A stretch of 64,000 nucleotides of DNA from Nocardia terpenica (GTDB lineage: Bacteria > Actinomycetota > Actinomycetes > Mycobacteriales > Mycobacteriaceae): NCBI RefSeq assembly GCF_013186535.1, contig NZ_JABMCZ010000002.1:1612001-1676000 (forward strand), in the 5' to 3' direction. The translations under genes were made by a program, and so were the position numbers. Within the stretch, counting starts at the first letter, position 1; each line of letters opens with the position of its first letter. The notes beneath the pieces were generated by a model. That model ran no database searches. It was not told the origin of the DNA and worked only from the letters and a program-made list of their open reading frames with translations. Below are positions 17,439 to 26,087 of this stretch, one piece after another.

Positions 17439-18449
17439 TCAGGGACGGAGCACCAGGCGAATCGGATTGCCCTCCTTGGTGGCCAGCGCGTGCACCGCCT
17501 TCTCGGCCTCGGCCAGCGGCAGCACCGCGCTGACCGAGCGGGAGAAGTCGACCCGGTGCAGGCGTTGCAGCTGCACCAGCTGGGCGACGTGCTCCGGCCC
17601 GGAGCCGTAGTGGCCGCGCAGTTGCTGGGAGAAGAAGCTGAACATGCTGCCGCCGGTGATGGTGATCGGCTTGTCGGTCAGCCCGACCAGCACCAGTCGC
17701 CCACCGCGGCCGAGGCAGACGACCGCCTGCTCGCGCACCGCGGCCACCCCGGCGAAGTCGAACGCCGCGGCCAGGCCGGTGCCGCCGGTGGCGCCGTAAA
17801 TCTGTGCGCGCAGATCGGATTCGGCCGGGTCGAAGGCCAGGTCGGCGCCGAGCTCGAGGGCGCGTTCGCGCGCGGCGGGTAGCGGGTCGACCGCGATGAT
17901 CGGCGCCGCGCCGATCATCCGCAGCAGCTGCACCCCGTGCGCGCCGAGCCCGCCCACGCCCCAGACGCCGACCGCCTCGGCCGGGCGGACCTGCGCGGTC
18001 TCGGTGATGGCCGCCCACGGCGTCGACACCGCGTCCGGAATGAAGCACGCCTGCTCGAACGGCAGATCGTCGGGGATCGGGACCAGGGTCTCGATCCGGG
18101 CCAGGGTGTACTCCGCCCAGCCGCCGTCGTAGTCGACGCCGCGGGTGAAGATCCGCCCGCCGCGAATCTCCCCGGCCTGCAACACCACTCGGTCGCCGAC
18201 CCGGGCCGCGGTGACACCCGGCCCCAGCGCGTGCACCGTGCCCGCGACCTCGTGGCCGAGGGTGACCACATTGCCGTCGAGGAACACCGGGTTGAGGGTG
18301 CCATCGAGCAGATGCACGTCGGACAGGCACACGCCCGCGGCCTGGACCTTGATCAGGACCTGGTCGGGGCCGGGCTCGGGCACCGGCACCTCGTCCAGTC
18401 GCAGGCTACGTTCCGGTCCCAGGTGCAGGCGGGCGGCCAGCATGATCAT
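17439..18449 (-). CDS. medium-chain alcohol dehydrogenase, lacking the structural zinc lobe
   Basis: This 336-residue MDR-superfamily dehydrogenase has the catalytic-zinc half: Cys in GVCLSDVH and the GHE motif (TLGHEVAGTVHALGPGV). A Rossmann motif GVWGVGGLGAHGVQL follows. The loop that normally carries four cysteines for structural zinc (after GDRVVLQAG) has none, so only one zinc is expected. It probably oxidises an alcohol with NAD(P). The ATG at 18449 overlaps the 3' end of the upstream PrsW-like gene by 44 nt; a second ATG at 18443 is as likely. Confidence 0.82.
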   Translation of the reverse strand: MIMLAARLHLGPERSLRLDEVPVPEPGPDQVLIKVQAAGVCLSDVHLLDGTLNPVFLDGNVVTLGHEVAGTVHALGPGVTAARVGDRVVLQAGEIRGGRIFTRGVDYDGGWAEYTLARIETLVPIPDDLPFEQACFIPDAVSTPWAAITETAQVRPAEAVGVWGVGGLGAHGVQLLRMIGAAPIIAVDPLPAARERALELGADLAFDPAESDLRAQIYGATGGTGLAAAFDFAGVAAVREQAVVCLGRGGRLVLVGLTDKPITITGGSMFSFFSQQLRGHYGSGPEHVAQLVQLQRLHRVDFSRSVSAVLPLAEAEKAVHALATKEGNPIRLVLRP

Positions 18450-19566
18450 GTGCTCCTCGCGGGTCGGGGCGACCGGTGGTCGCCACGTCGAAACCGGTCG
18501 GCCCGGCCGACCTTTCGAGTATTACATCGCCCCCGGGGCCGTGGGCGATGCGCAGATTCGTGCCTACCATCTGCACCCAGTCCAGCAGCACGTGCTGGCG
18601 CTGCCGCGCGACGCGGTGGGGTACGCGCCGCTGCCGCCGGGCGCGGCGGCGCGACCGCCACGACACCAGGGTCGCCAGCTCGTCCGGCGGCGCCATCCCC
18701 CGCGCCACCACCCACCCGACGATCATGCGGTACCACCGCTGTTCGGTGCGCAACACCCAGGCGTAGACCGCCGCGAACACCACCACGTATCCGAGGGTGC
18801 GCAGCACGATGCTGCCGACTCCGGCGTTCCACGGCGCGGGCGCGTCCCAGCCGAAATGCAGTGCGGCGCCGAGCAGATAGAAGGTGGCGAACACCAGCGC
18901 GCGCCGGGCGCGCGGCCAGCCCGACTCGCCGACGGCCACCACGATGCCGATGCCGGCCAGGCCGGTCAGCATCCAGTGCGAGGTGATGCCGGTGGCCAGC
19001 CGCAGGATGCCGACTCCGACCGCGGACGCGATATCGCCCTGCGCGGACTGCAATCCGGCATTGGCCTCGTAGACGACGTCCTCGACCACCTGGAATCCCA
19101 GGCCCGTGAACGCCCCGAGCAGCAGCCCGTGCATGGGCCGGATCAGCAGCGGCCGCGACAGCCAGGCGACCGCGAACACCCCCGCGCCCTTGATCCCCTC
19201 CTCCACGATCGCCGCGGAGATCGGGGCCTGCCAGTTCACCGCGAAGGCGTCCCCCGCGACGTTCTGCACGACCCGCATGTTGTTGTCGTTGGCGAACATC
19301 GCGATGCCGGGCCCGGCGGCCGCGCCCCAGACGAAGCCCATGATCAGCGGGGTGACGATCGGCCGCCGGGCGCGAAATCGGTCCAGCAGCACGATGATCG
19401 CGCCGATGGCGAGCAGCTTCGTCAGCACGAACGGCAGGCCGACCAGGATGCCGGACCAGGTCACCGCCGCGACCGGGAGCACCTGGACCACCAGCCCCAG
19501 CGCCCCGCCGACCACGACCACCCAGTACACCCAGAACAGCGCCGAACGCGGCTGGAACCAGCTCAT
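18406..19566 (-). CDS. PrsW-family intramembrane metalloprotease-like protein
   Basis: This is a polytopic membrane protein of 386 residues with the PrsW signature: AAIVEEGIKGAGV (EExxK) followed by His-containing helices (TSHWMLTGLAG and ALHFGWDAPAPW). PrsW proteases cleave membrane proteins, for example anti-sigma factors; no target is encoded nearby. About eight membrane helices are visible up to residue 290, then a basic cytoplasmic tail. The start codon overlaps the stop of the upstream 177-residue protein gene (ATGA), so the pair is coupled. A much longer frame reaching 19902 is a shadow of the upstream gene. Confidence 0.78.
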   Translation of the reverse strand: MSWFQPRSALFWVYWVVVVGGALGLVVQVLPVAAVTWSGILVGLPFVLTKLLAIGAIIVLLDRFRARRPIVTPLIMGFVWGAAAGPGIAMFANDNNMRVVQNVAGDAFAVNWQAPISAAIVEEGIKGAGVFAVAWLSRPLLIRPMHGLLLGAFTGLGFQVVEDVVYEANAGLQSAQGDIASAVGVGILRLATGITSHWMLTGLAGIGIVVAVGESGWPRARRALVFATFYLLGAALHFGWDAPAPWNAGVGSIVLRTLGYVVVFAAVYAWVLRTEQRWYRMIVGWVVARGMAPPDELATLVSWRSRRRARRQRRVPHRVARQRQHVLLDWVQMVGTNLRIAHGPGGDVILERSAGPTGFDVATTGRPDPRGAHDHAGRPPAPGTGT

Positions 19567-20096
19567 GACTTCACCCGCAGCGCCTCGACGACCGCGCTCA
19601 GCACCCCGCCGGACATGTCGCCGCTGACCAGCACGCTCACCGCCAGATTGCGGTGCCCGACGATCGCGCACTGCCCGACGCGATCCACGCCCACGCAGGT
19701 GGGCCCCGCGAAGCCGCCGCGCGTGGTGAGCTGCCCGCCGTCGAATTCGACGGGAAAGGCCTGCAGCCCCAGCACCTTCCGGCGCCAGTCGGCGGCGGCC
19801 GGGAAGTCGGTGACGCCGTTGACGGCGTTCACCAGCAGCACCGCTCCGCCGGGCGCGGTCAGCACCGCGGTGGTGGGGTCGCCGGTGGGCCGCCGCGACC
19901 ATCCGGGCGGGCCGGGAAAGGTGACGGTGTCGGGGCTTTCGCCGGGCGCGGTCACGGTGATCTCGGTGTCGGGCAGCACCACGTCCTCGCGCTCGGGAAC
20001 CACCACCGCCAGCGCCGCCGGGATCGCGATCAGCGCGGCCACGACGCCGAGCACCGCCGCCGCGGGCCGGTAGTCGTGGCTACGACGCTGCTGCAC
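19563..20096 (-). CDS. membrane-anchored hypothetical protein coupled to PrsW
   Basis: I do not recognise this 177-residue protein. It starts at a GTG and has one N-terminal membrane helix (about residues 12-34). An extracytoplasmic domain follows with two cysteines in CVGVDRVGQC, which may form a disulfide. Its stop overlaps the start of the PrsW-like gene. The pairing of a single-pass protein with an intramembrane protease suggests, without proof, a substrate or partner relationship. Confidence 0.6.
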   Translation of the reverse strand: MQQRRSHDYRPAAAVLGVVAALIAIPAALAVVVPEREDVVLPDTEITVTAPGESPDTVTFPGPPGWSRRPTGDPTTAVLTAPGGAVLLVNAVNGVTDFPAAADWRRKVLGLQAFPVEFDGGQLTTRGGFAGPTCVGVDRVGQCAIVGHRNLAVSVLVSGDMSGGVLSAVVEALRVKS

Positions 20097-20174
20097 GCGC
20101 GGGCTCCTCTCGGCCGGTGACCTTCAACGATAGGTCAGGCGCCGGTCGTTTTCGCACGTAACACGGGCGTGCGG

Positions 20175-21185
20175 TCAGCGGTCCGGCGAGCCGTCGTGGT
20201 CGCCGAGCCCGGTGGCCAGTCCCCAGTCGGCGACGTCGGCCGCCTTGGTCAGCAGGGTGATGCGCTGGGCCGACGCCTCCCACGAGGTGGTGGTGGGCTC
20301 AAGGGTGAGCAGCGCGACGATCCGGTCGTCGTGCACGCCGACGGTGCCGGTGGTGTGCATGGCGCGCCGGGTCAGGTCGATGGCCGGTCCGGCGGGCGGG
20401 GTGCCCTGGGTGAAGTTCCACTTCTCCCGCACGCCGTCCGGACCGAAGCTCAGCGGGCCGGAGGCGGCGGCGCTGAGCGCGTCCTGCGGGATCGGCGGCT
20501 TCGGATTGCCGGGGGCGCAGACCTTGTCGGGCGCGGGCGCATCGCCGAATCCGGACCAGCCCTGCTTGACCGCCCGGGGCCGGTCGACGGCGCGGGCGAG
20601 ACCGAAGGACTGGTCGAAGCCGTCCTGCCCGCACTTGGTGGAGGCGTGCAGGTTGTCCATGATGAAGTCGCGGACCGCGGGCGCGGCCCGGTCGAGAATG
20701 TAGCGGTAGACGGTCACCACGTCGGCGGCGCTGATCGCGGTGTATCCCCACATCCCGCGGCTGGCGGGCGGCGCGGTATCGGTCAGCCCCAGCTTGGCCA
20801 CGGTCCGGGTGACGATGCCGTCCCACCCGTTCTCCACCCACAGATAACTGGCCGCGTCGTCGTCACTGGACCGCAGCATGGCCTCCAGCCGAGCCCGGTC
20901 GTCCGCCGAAATGGCCGCCGGGTCATGCGATTCCAGATAGTCCAGCGCGATCATCACCTTGACCACCGACGCCGACCGAAACTGCTTGTGCGGCTCGAAC
21001 TGCACACTGGCCGTCCCGCTGTCTCGATCGAACACGACCAGGCTGGCCTCCACCCCGGTGGGCAACGCATCGGCGATCGAATCGGCCCCCGCCGCAGGCA
21101 CATTCACGCCCACCGTCACCGCGGCGGCCAGCACCGCCCCGGCCACCACGCCCGCCCGCCGCGCAGCCACAACCCGAAACCCCAT
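20175..21185 (-). CDS. secreted serine hydrolase (class A beta-lactamase-like)
   Basis: This 336-residue protein starts with a signal peptide (about residues 1-34, ending PAAGA-DS). It shows the penicillin-binding/beta-lactamase pattern: the nucleophile motif SVVK (S-x-x-K) in FRSASVVKVMIAL, an SDD motif in RSSDDDAAS, and a KQGWSG motif in the K-T/S-G position. The middle motif differs from the SDN of true lactamases, so a peptidoglycan or ester hydrolase is as likely as antibiotic resistance. It is exported and transcribed alone on the minus strand. Confidence 0.75.
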   Translation of the reverse strand: MGFRVVAARRAGVVAGAVLAAAVTVGVNVPAAGADSIADALPTGVEASLVVFDRDSGTASVQFEPHKQFRSASVVKVMIALDYLESHDPAAISADDRARLEAMLRSSDDDAASYLWVENGWDGIVTRTVAKLGLTDTAPPASRGMWGYTAISAADVVTVYRYILDRAAPAVRDFIMDNLHASTKCGQDGFDQSFGLARAVDRPRAVKQGWSGFGDAPAPDKVCAPGNPKPPIPQDALSAAASGPLSFGPDGVREKWNFTQGTPPAGPAIDLTRRAMHTTGTVGVHDDRIVALLTLEPTTTSWEASAQRITLLTKAADVADWGLATGLGDHDGSPDR

Positions 21186-21272
21186 GGAGCCCTCGCGAAT
21201 CGATCGAATCCGGCGCCCGAGCGCCCCGACGATCCAGCACCCTAACCCGATCTTCGGTTTCGTGCCAGAGAC

Positions 21273-21500
21273 TCAGGCGCGCTGCCGTTCGGCCCGCTGC
21301 CGGATCAGTTCCTCGACCGTGCTGCTCGGGGGGCAGGTACCTCCGGGATGCCGTCCACCACGTCCAGCTCCGCCCGGCCCCGGATGAGCAGGATCTTCGG
21401 CGGGTGCACCTCGGTGTCGACCGTCGTAGTTCGCTGCCGGTGAACGCCCGGGCGGAACAACTCGCCCCGACCCAAGGTTGAGTAGATATCGCTCAACCCT
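21273..21500 (-). pseudogene. decayed PPOX (flavin nucleotide oxidase-fold) gene
   Basis: On the minus strand, one frame around 21340-21425 encodes DTEVHPPKILLIRGRAEL followed by DVVDGIP, a stretch typical of the middle of actinobacterial pyridoxamine 5'-phosphate oxidase-like proteins. A second frame at 21273-21315 gives VEELIRQRAERQRA, the usual C-terminus of the same family. The parts are out of frame, the segment between them is too short, and no N-terminal domain or start exists. I read this as a remnant with internal deletion. It abuts the lon promoter. Confidence 0.5.
21476..21498. promoter_or_regulatory. HAIR-like inverted repeat upstream of lon
   Basis: GGTTGAG and CTCAACC form perfect 7-bp arms 43 nt before the lon start. 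The core TTGAGT-N7-GCTCAA differs in one half-site base from the HspR-binding HAIR consensus (CTTGAGT-N7-ACTCAAG). Lon is an HspR target in Streptomyces, which supports heat-shock repression here. Confidence 0.6.
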
Positions 21501-21541
21501 GGAAGAAGCATCCAGGGCATGCTTTGGAAGGGGCTGAACAC

Positions 21542-23878
21542 ATGAGTACCCCACAACGACTGCCGGTGTTGTTTCTGACCGATCCGATCGTGCTGCCGGG
21601 GATGGTGGTGCCGATCGAGTTGGACGAGTCGGCGCAGGCCGCCATCGACGCCGCGCGGGCCGCGAACCTGGACGCCGTGCTGCTGGCGCCCCGGTTGGCC
21701 GAGGGTTATGCCGCCTACGGGGTGGTGGCGAGTATCGAGCAGGTGGGGCGGATGCGCGGAGGCGCGCCCGCGGCCGTGCTGAAGGCCGAGCGCCGGGCCA
21801 GGATCGGCCACGGGGTGACCGGGCCGGGGGCCGCGCTGTGGGTCGAGGCCGAACCGGTCGAGGACCCCGCGCCGGACGGGCGGACGAAAGAGCTTGCCGC
21901 CGAGTACAAGAAGCTGGTCGTGTCGGTGCTGCAGCGTCGCGAGGCGTGGCAGGTCATCGACGCGGTGAACCGGCTCAGCGACCCGTCCGCGCTGGCCGAT
22001 ACCGCCGGATACGCGCCGTACCTGACCGACGAGCAGAAGCGCGAACTGCTCGACACTCCCGACGTCGGCGCCCGACTGACCAGCCTGATCGCCTGGACCA
22101 AGGACCACATCGCCGAGGTCGAGGTCACCGAGAAGATCAGCGAGGACGTGCGCGAGGGGATGGAGAAGTCCCAGCGCGAATTCCTGCTCCGCCAGCAGCT
22201 CAACGCGATTCGCAAGGAGCTGGGCGAGGGCGAGCCCGACGGCGCCGACGACTACCGCGCCCGCGTGGAGAAGACGGATCTACCGCAGCACGTCCGCGAG
22301 GCCGCGCTGCGCGAGGTCGACCGGCTTGAGCGCGGCAGCGACCAGAGCCCGGAGGCGGGCTGGATCCGCACCTGGCTGGACACCGTCCTGGACCTGCCGT
22401 GGACGGTGAGGACCACCGACTCCACCGACGTCTCGGCCGCCCGCGCGGTGCTCGACGCCGATCACCACGGCCTGGACGAGGTCAAGGACCGCATGGTCGA
22501 GTACCTGGCGGTGCGGGCCCGCCGCGCCGCGCGCGGGCTGGAGGTCGTGGGCGGTCGCGGTTCCGGCGCGGTGCTGGTGCTGGTCGGCCCGCCCGGTGTC
22601 GGCAAGACCTCGCTCGGCGAGAGCGTGGCACGCGCGTTGGGCCGCAAGTTCGTTCGCGTCGCCCTGGGTGGCGTGCGCGACGAGGCGGAGATCCGCGGCC
22701 ACCGGCGCACCTACGTCGGCGCGCTGCCCGGCCGCATCGTGCGCGCGGTCAAGGAGGCGGGCTCGATGAATCCCGTCGTCCTGCTGGACGAGATCGACAA
22801 GGTCGGCTCGGACTACCGCGGCGACCCGGCCGCGGCCCTGCTCGAGGTCCTGGACCCGGCGCAGAACCACACCTTCCGCGACCACTACCTGGACCTGGAT
22901 CTGGACCTGTCCGACGTGCTGTTCATCGCGACCGCGAACGTCATGGAGACCATTCCCGGCCCGCTGCTGGACCGCATGGAACTGATCACCGTCGACGGCT
23001 ACACCGAGGACGACAAGGTGGCCATCGCCCGCGACTTCCTGGTGCCGCGGCAGCTGGAACGCAATGCGCTGACGGCGGAGGAGGTCTCGATCACCGACGA
23101 GGCCCTGCGTGAGATCGCCGCGAACTACACCCGGGAAGCCGGTGTGCGGCAGCTGGAACGGCTGGTCGCAAAGGCGTTGCGCAAGGCCGCGACTCGGCTG
23201 TCGGAGCACGAAACCCCGTCGCCCGCCGAGCCGGTGAGCATCGGCCTCGGCGACCTGAAGGACTACCTGGGCCGCCCCCGCTTCACCCCCGATGGGGTCG
23301 AGCGCACCGCGGTCCCCGGCGTGGCCACGGGTCTGGCCGTGACCGGCGCGGGCGGCGACGTCCTCTACATCGAGGCCAATGCCGCCGAGGGCGAGCGCTC
23401 GCTCACCCTGACCGGACAGCTGGGCGACGTCATGAAGGAATCCGCGCAGATCGCGCTGACCTACGTCCGCTCGCACCTGGCGGAGATCGGCATCGAGCCG
23501 AGCGTGCTGGACCGCAATATCCACATCCACTTCCCCGCGGGCGCGGTGCCCAAGGACGGTCCGTCGGCGGGCGTCACCATGGTCACGGCCCTGGTGTCGC
23601 TGGCGCTGGGCCGCCAGGTCCGCTCGGATGTGGGCATGACCGGTGAGGTCACGCTGAACGGCCGGGTGCTGCCGATCGGCGGCGTCAAGCAGAAGCTGCT
23701 GGCCGCGCAGCGGGCCGGGCTGAAGACCGTGTTCATCCCGGCGCGCAACGAACCGGATCTGGACGAGGTCCCGGCCGAGGTGCGCGAGGCGCTGGACGTG
23801 CGCCCGGTCGCCGACGTGGCCGACATCCTGGCCTACGCCATCGAGCCGGTCGCCGAGCCCGCCTACGCCGTGGCCTAG
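21542..23878 (+). CDS. lon: ATP-dependent protease Lon
   Basis: This is a cytosolic, homohexameric AAA+ protease of 778 residues that degrades misfolded and regulatory proteins. It has an N-terminal substrate-binding domain (about 1-200) and an AAA domain with Walker A GPPGVGKTS (about 350) and Walker B VVLLDEIDKVG (about 412). The C-terminal protease domain carries the Ser in KDGPSAGVTM (Ser675) and the Lys in GGVKQKLLAA (about 718). The ATG at 21542 has GGAAGGGG upstream; the in-frame start six codons earlier is less well placed. A HAIR-like operator points to heat-shock control. The TAG overlaps the stop of the convergent glycosyltransferase gene (CTAG). Confidence 0.96.
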   Translation: MSTPQRLPVLFLTDPIVLPGMVVPIELDESAQAAIDAARAANLDAVLLAPRLAEGYAAYGVVASIEQVGRMRGGAPAAVLKAERRARIGHGVTGPGAALWVEAEPVEDPAPDGRTKELAAEYKKLVVSVLQRREAWQVIDAVNRLSDPSALADTAGYAPYLTDEQKRELLDTPDVGARLTSLIAWTKDHIAEVEVTEKISEDVREGMEKSQREFLLRQQLNAIRKELGEGEPDGADDYRARVEKTDLPQHVREAALREVDRLERGSDQSPEAGWIRTWLDTVLDLPWTVRTTDSTDVSAARAVLDADHHGLDEVKDRMVEYLAVRARRAARGLEVVGGRGSGAVLVLVGPPGVGKTSLGESVARALGRKFVRVALGGVRDEAEIRGHRRTYVGALPGRIVRAVKEAGSMNPVVLLDEIDKVGSDYRGDPAAALLEVLDPAQNHTFRDHYLDLDLDLSDVLFIATANVMETIPGPLLDRMELITVDGYTEDDKVAIARDFLVPRQLERNALTAEEVSITDEALREIAANYTREAGVRQLERLVAKALRKAATRLSEHETPSPAEPVSIGLGDLKDYLGRPRFTPDGVERTAVPGVATGLAVTGAGGDVLYIEANAAEGERSLTLTGQLGDVMKESAQIALTYVRSHLAEIGIEPSVLDRNIHIHFPAGAVPKDGPSAGVTMVTALVSLALGRQVRSDVGMTGEVTLNGRVLPIGGVKQKLLAAQRAGLKTVFIPARNEPDLDEVPAEVREALDVRPVADVADILAYAIEPVAEPAYAVA

Positions 23879-25152
23879 GACCCGACCGCCGCGTCCTCGT
23901 GCGCACCGGACCGGGGGCGCGCCTCATCCTCCCGGATGGGGCGCGGCCCCTTCGTCTTTCGCAGCAGCCCCACCCCGGTGACCGCCAGCAGCACGAGATA
24001 GATGAGCACGTAGGAGTTCATCAGGATCGGCGCGATGGTCCACCACGGCGGGAACATGCAGAAGCCGACCACCACCCAGTCCGGCGTCCACTGATAGGTC
24101 CACGCGCCGATGGAGAAATACAGCATCGCCGCCACCAGCCACCACAGCGGCCGCGTCTGTGCCCGATGCACCAGGTAGACCAGCAGCGGCACGAACCACA
24201 CCCAGTGGTGGCTCCACGAGAACGGCGACACCACGCACGCGGTCATCCCGGCGACGACGACCGACAGCAGCCGCTCCCCCCGCCGGAACAGACCCACCGA
24301 CACGGCCAGCCCCGCCATCACGACCAGGGCCGACAGCACGGCCCACAACCCGAGCGGCGCAGCGTGTTTCGTCAGGTGCGCGATCGCGCCGCGCAGCGAC
24401 TGATTGGCCGGATGGGTGTCCAGCGCGATCCGATCCGACTGGAAGAACGTCGAGGTCCAGTACTGCCGCGAGTCGGACGGCAGCACCAGCCACGTCCCGA
24501 CCACCGAGGCCGCGAACACCGTCGCCGCGGTCACGGCCGCCCGCCACTGCCGCAGCGCCAGGAACTGCACCACGAAATACAGCGGCACCAGCTTGATTCC
24601 CGCGGCCAGGCCCGCGCCCAGCCCGCGCAGCCTGCTGCGGTCGGCGCGCGAGAAGTCCCACAGCACCAGCGCCATCAGCATGAGATTGATCTGCCCGTAG
24701 TACAGCGTGGTGCGCACCGGTTCGACGAAGACGCAGCTGATGGCGAGCAGTGCGCTGATCGACACCAGCCTGCGATCCAGTCGGTAGCCGAGGATGCGCC
24801 AGCTCAGCAGCACACAGCCGAACAACACCCCCAGATTCACCAGCAGCCAGGTGTTGGTGACGTAATTCCACGGCCACGCGGCCAGCGGGAGGAACGCCAG
24901 CGTGGAGAACGGCGTGTAGGTGTACAGCAGCCCGTACACGCTGGGCTCGGTGTAGAGCGGATGGCCGTGCAGGATCTTCCAGGAGCCGTCGCGGTAGACG
25001 TGCGCGTCCAGCCCGCCGACCAGGATCCCGGCCTTGTCCAGCCACGGATCGACCAGCGTGAACACCAGCACCACCGCCAGCACCGCCGTCACACCCAGCA
25101 CGAAAAGCGTTGCGCGCGTGCGGGGTATGGACGTGAGCGGGGATGTGCGCAC
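23875..25152 (-). CDS. GT87-type polyprenol-dependent mannosyltransferase-like protein
   Basis: This polytopic membrane protein of 425 residues resembles the GT-C fold glycosyltransferase 87 family (PimE and relatives), which use polyprenyl-phosphomannose outside the membrane. About ten helices are visible. The first extracytoplasmic loop has the acidic GGLDAHVYRDG motif where the catalytic Asp sits in this family. PLYTEPSVYGLLYTYTPF and FSWSHHWVWF are further recognisable stretches. The GTG at 25152 is chosen, as the frame upstream lacks membrane or family character. The acceptor is unknown; lipomannan or a related glycolipid is the natural guess in this lineage. Confidence 0.75.
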   Translation of the reverse strand: MRTSPLTSIPRTRATLFVLGVTAVLAVVLVFTLVDPWLDKAGILVGGLDAHVYRDGSWKILHGHPLYTEPSVYGLLYTYTPFSTLAFLPLAAWPWNYVTNTWLLVNLGVLFGCVLLSWRILGYRLDRRLVSISALLAISCVFVEPVRTTLYYGQINLMLMALVLWDFSRADRSRLRGLGAGLAAGIKLVPLYFVVQFLALRQWRAAVTAATVFAASVVGTWLVLPSDSRQYWTSTFFQSDRIALDTHPANQSLRGAIAHLTKHAAPLGLWAVLSALVVMAGLAVSVGLFRRGERLLSVVVAGMTACVVSPFSWSHHWVWFVPLLVYLVHRAQTRPLWWLVAAMLYFSIGAWTYQWTPDWVVVGFCMFPPWWTIAPILMNSYVLIYLVLLAVTGVGLLRKTKGPRPIREDEARPRSGAHEDAAVGS

Positions 25153-25361
25153 GAGAGCCGAACCTAGGTGACCACCGCCGCCGCCGTCATGCCCCGAAGA
25201 TGGGGGTCGGCGCAACGGATTTCGCTCATCTGTACGGCAGGTCCCGGTTCTGGTCGTGGATGGTGATCGCGGAGTTTCTCGGATACTACGGTGTGCCATA
25301 TGTTCTGGTCGAACGCCCGACCCAGGGTGTGCTCGACATCTCCCGTTCCGGTGGGTGGCGT

Positions 25362-25376
25362 GGTTACGTACTAACC
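25362..25376. promoter_or_regulatory. inverted repeat abutting a start codon
   Basis: GGTTA and TAACC surround CGTAC and end one base before the ATG of the phosphohydrolase gene. No ribosome site is visible, so the mRNA may be leaderless and this dyad would overlap the promoter. This is inference only. Confidence 0.25.
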
Positions 25377-26084
25377 ATGGTCTCGGCGGTCACCTGGAAT
25401 GTTCTGCATCGCGTCCATGCCGAGAATTGGTATCGGGACGTGGCGAATCGGTGGCCGGACGAGCCGCATCGCATCGCGGCCATCGCGCGGCAGGTGGCGC
25501 GGCGCACCGAGGAGGTCATCGCGTTGCAGGAGGTGAGTGGCGATCAGCTCGCCGCCCTGCGCTCGGCGGTGCCCGACCGGACGCTGCACGCGCTGCGGTA
25601 TCCGCGCGTACCGCGTTCGCGCCGAATCGAATCGGCGCTGCGCGACCGCGCGGAATATCTGGTGGTGCTGACCACCGGGCCGAGCCGGGAGGTCGTCGCC
25701 GAACCCTTCGCCAGCGATCCCGGCAAGGGCGCGCTGGTCGTCCACACCGACGCGGCCGTCGTCATCGCCACCCACGTGACCGGGAATTTCCACCGCACCC
25801 GCCAGCTGGCCCGCCTGGCCGAACTGGCCACCCCCGGCCGCCGCACCATCCTCCTCGGCGATTTCAACGCCGACCGCGCCACCGTCGCCGCGGCCCTGGG
25901 CCCCGCCTTCACCGTGGCCGACCTCCCCCCGACCGCACTACCCACCCACCCCCGCACCTCCGCAGACCCCAAGTCGCAGTACGTAGATCACATCGCCGTC
26001 CGCCACGGCACAATCCGCGAAATCACCGTAGAAAACACCCACGGCCTCTCCGACCACAACCTGGTCCGCGCCACCGTCGACTAA
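25377..26084 (+). CDS. endonuclease/exonuclease/phosphatase (EEP) family protein
   Basis: This 235-residue protein carries the full EEP catalytic set: the Asn in TWNVLHR, the Glu in IALQEVS, Asp and Asn in LLGDFNAD, Asp in YVDHIAV, and Asp-His in GLSDHNLV. Family members hydrolyse phosphodiester bonds in DNA, RNA, phospholipids or inositol phosphates; the substrate is unknown here. ATG 25377 starts right before the first catalytic strand; the frame reaches back to 25143 but that part looks random. No signal peptide is present, so it should be cytosolic. Confidence 0.8.
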   Translation: MVSAVTWNVLHRVHAENWYRDVANRWPDEPHRIAAIARQVARRTEEVIALQEVSGDQLAALRSAVPDRTLHALRYPRVPRSRRIESALRDRAEYLVVLTTGPSREVVAEPFASDPGKGALVVHTDAAVVIATHVTGNFHRTRQLARLAELATPGRRTILLGDFNADRATVAAALGPAFTVADLPPTALPTHPRTSADPKSQYVDHIAVRHGTIREITVENTHGLSDHNLVRATVD

Positions 26085-26087
26085 CCC

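Noticed and set aside
18406..19902. PrsW-like gene starting at 19902
   Set aside because: The first 112 codons are Arg/Ala-rich shadow sequence of the 177-residue gene. The ATG at 19566 overlaps that gene's stop in ATGA form and starts the first membrane helix.
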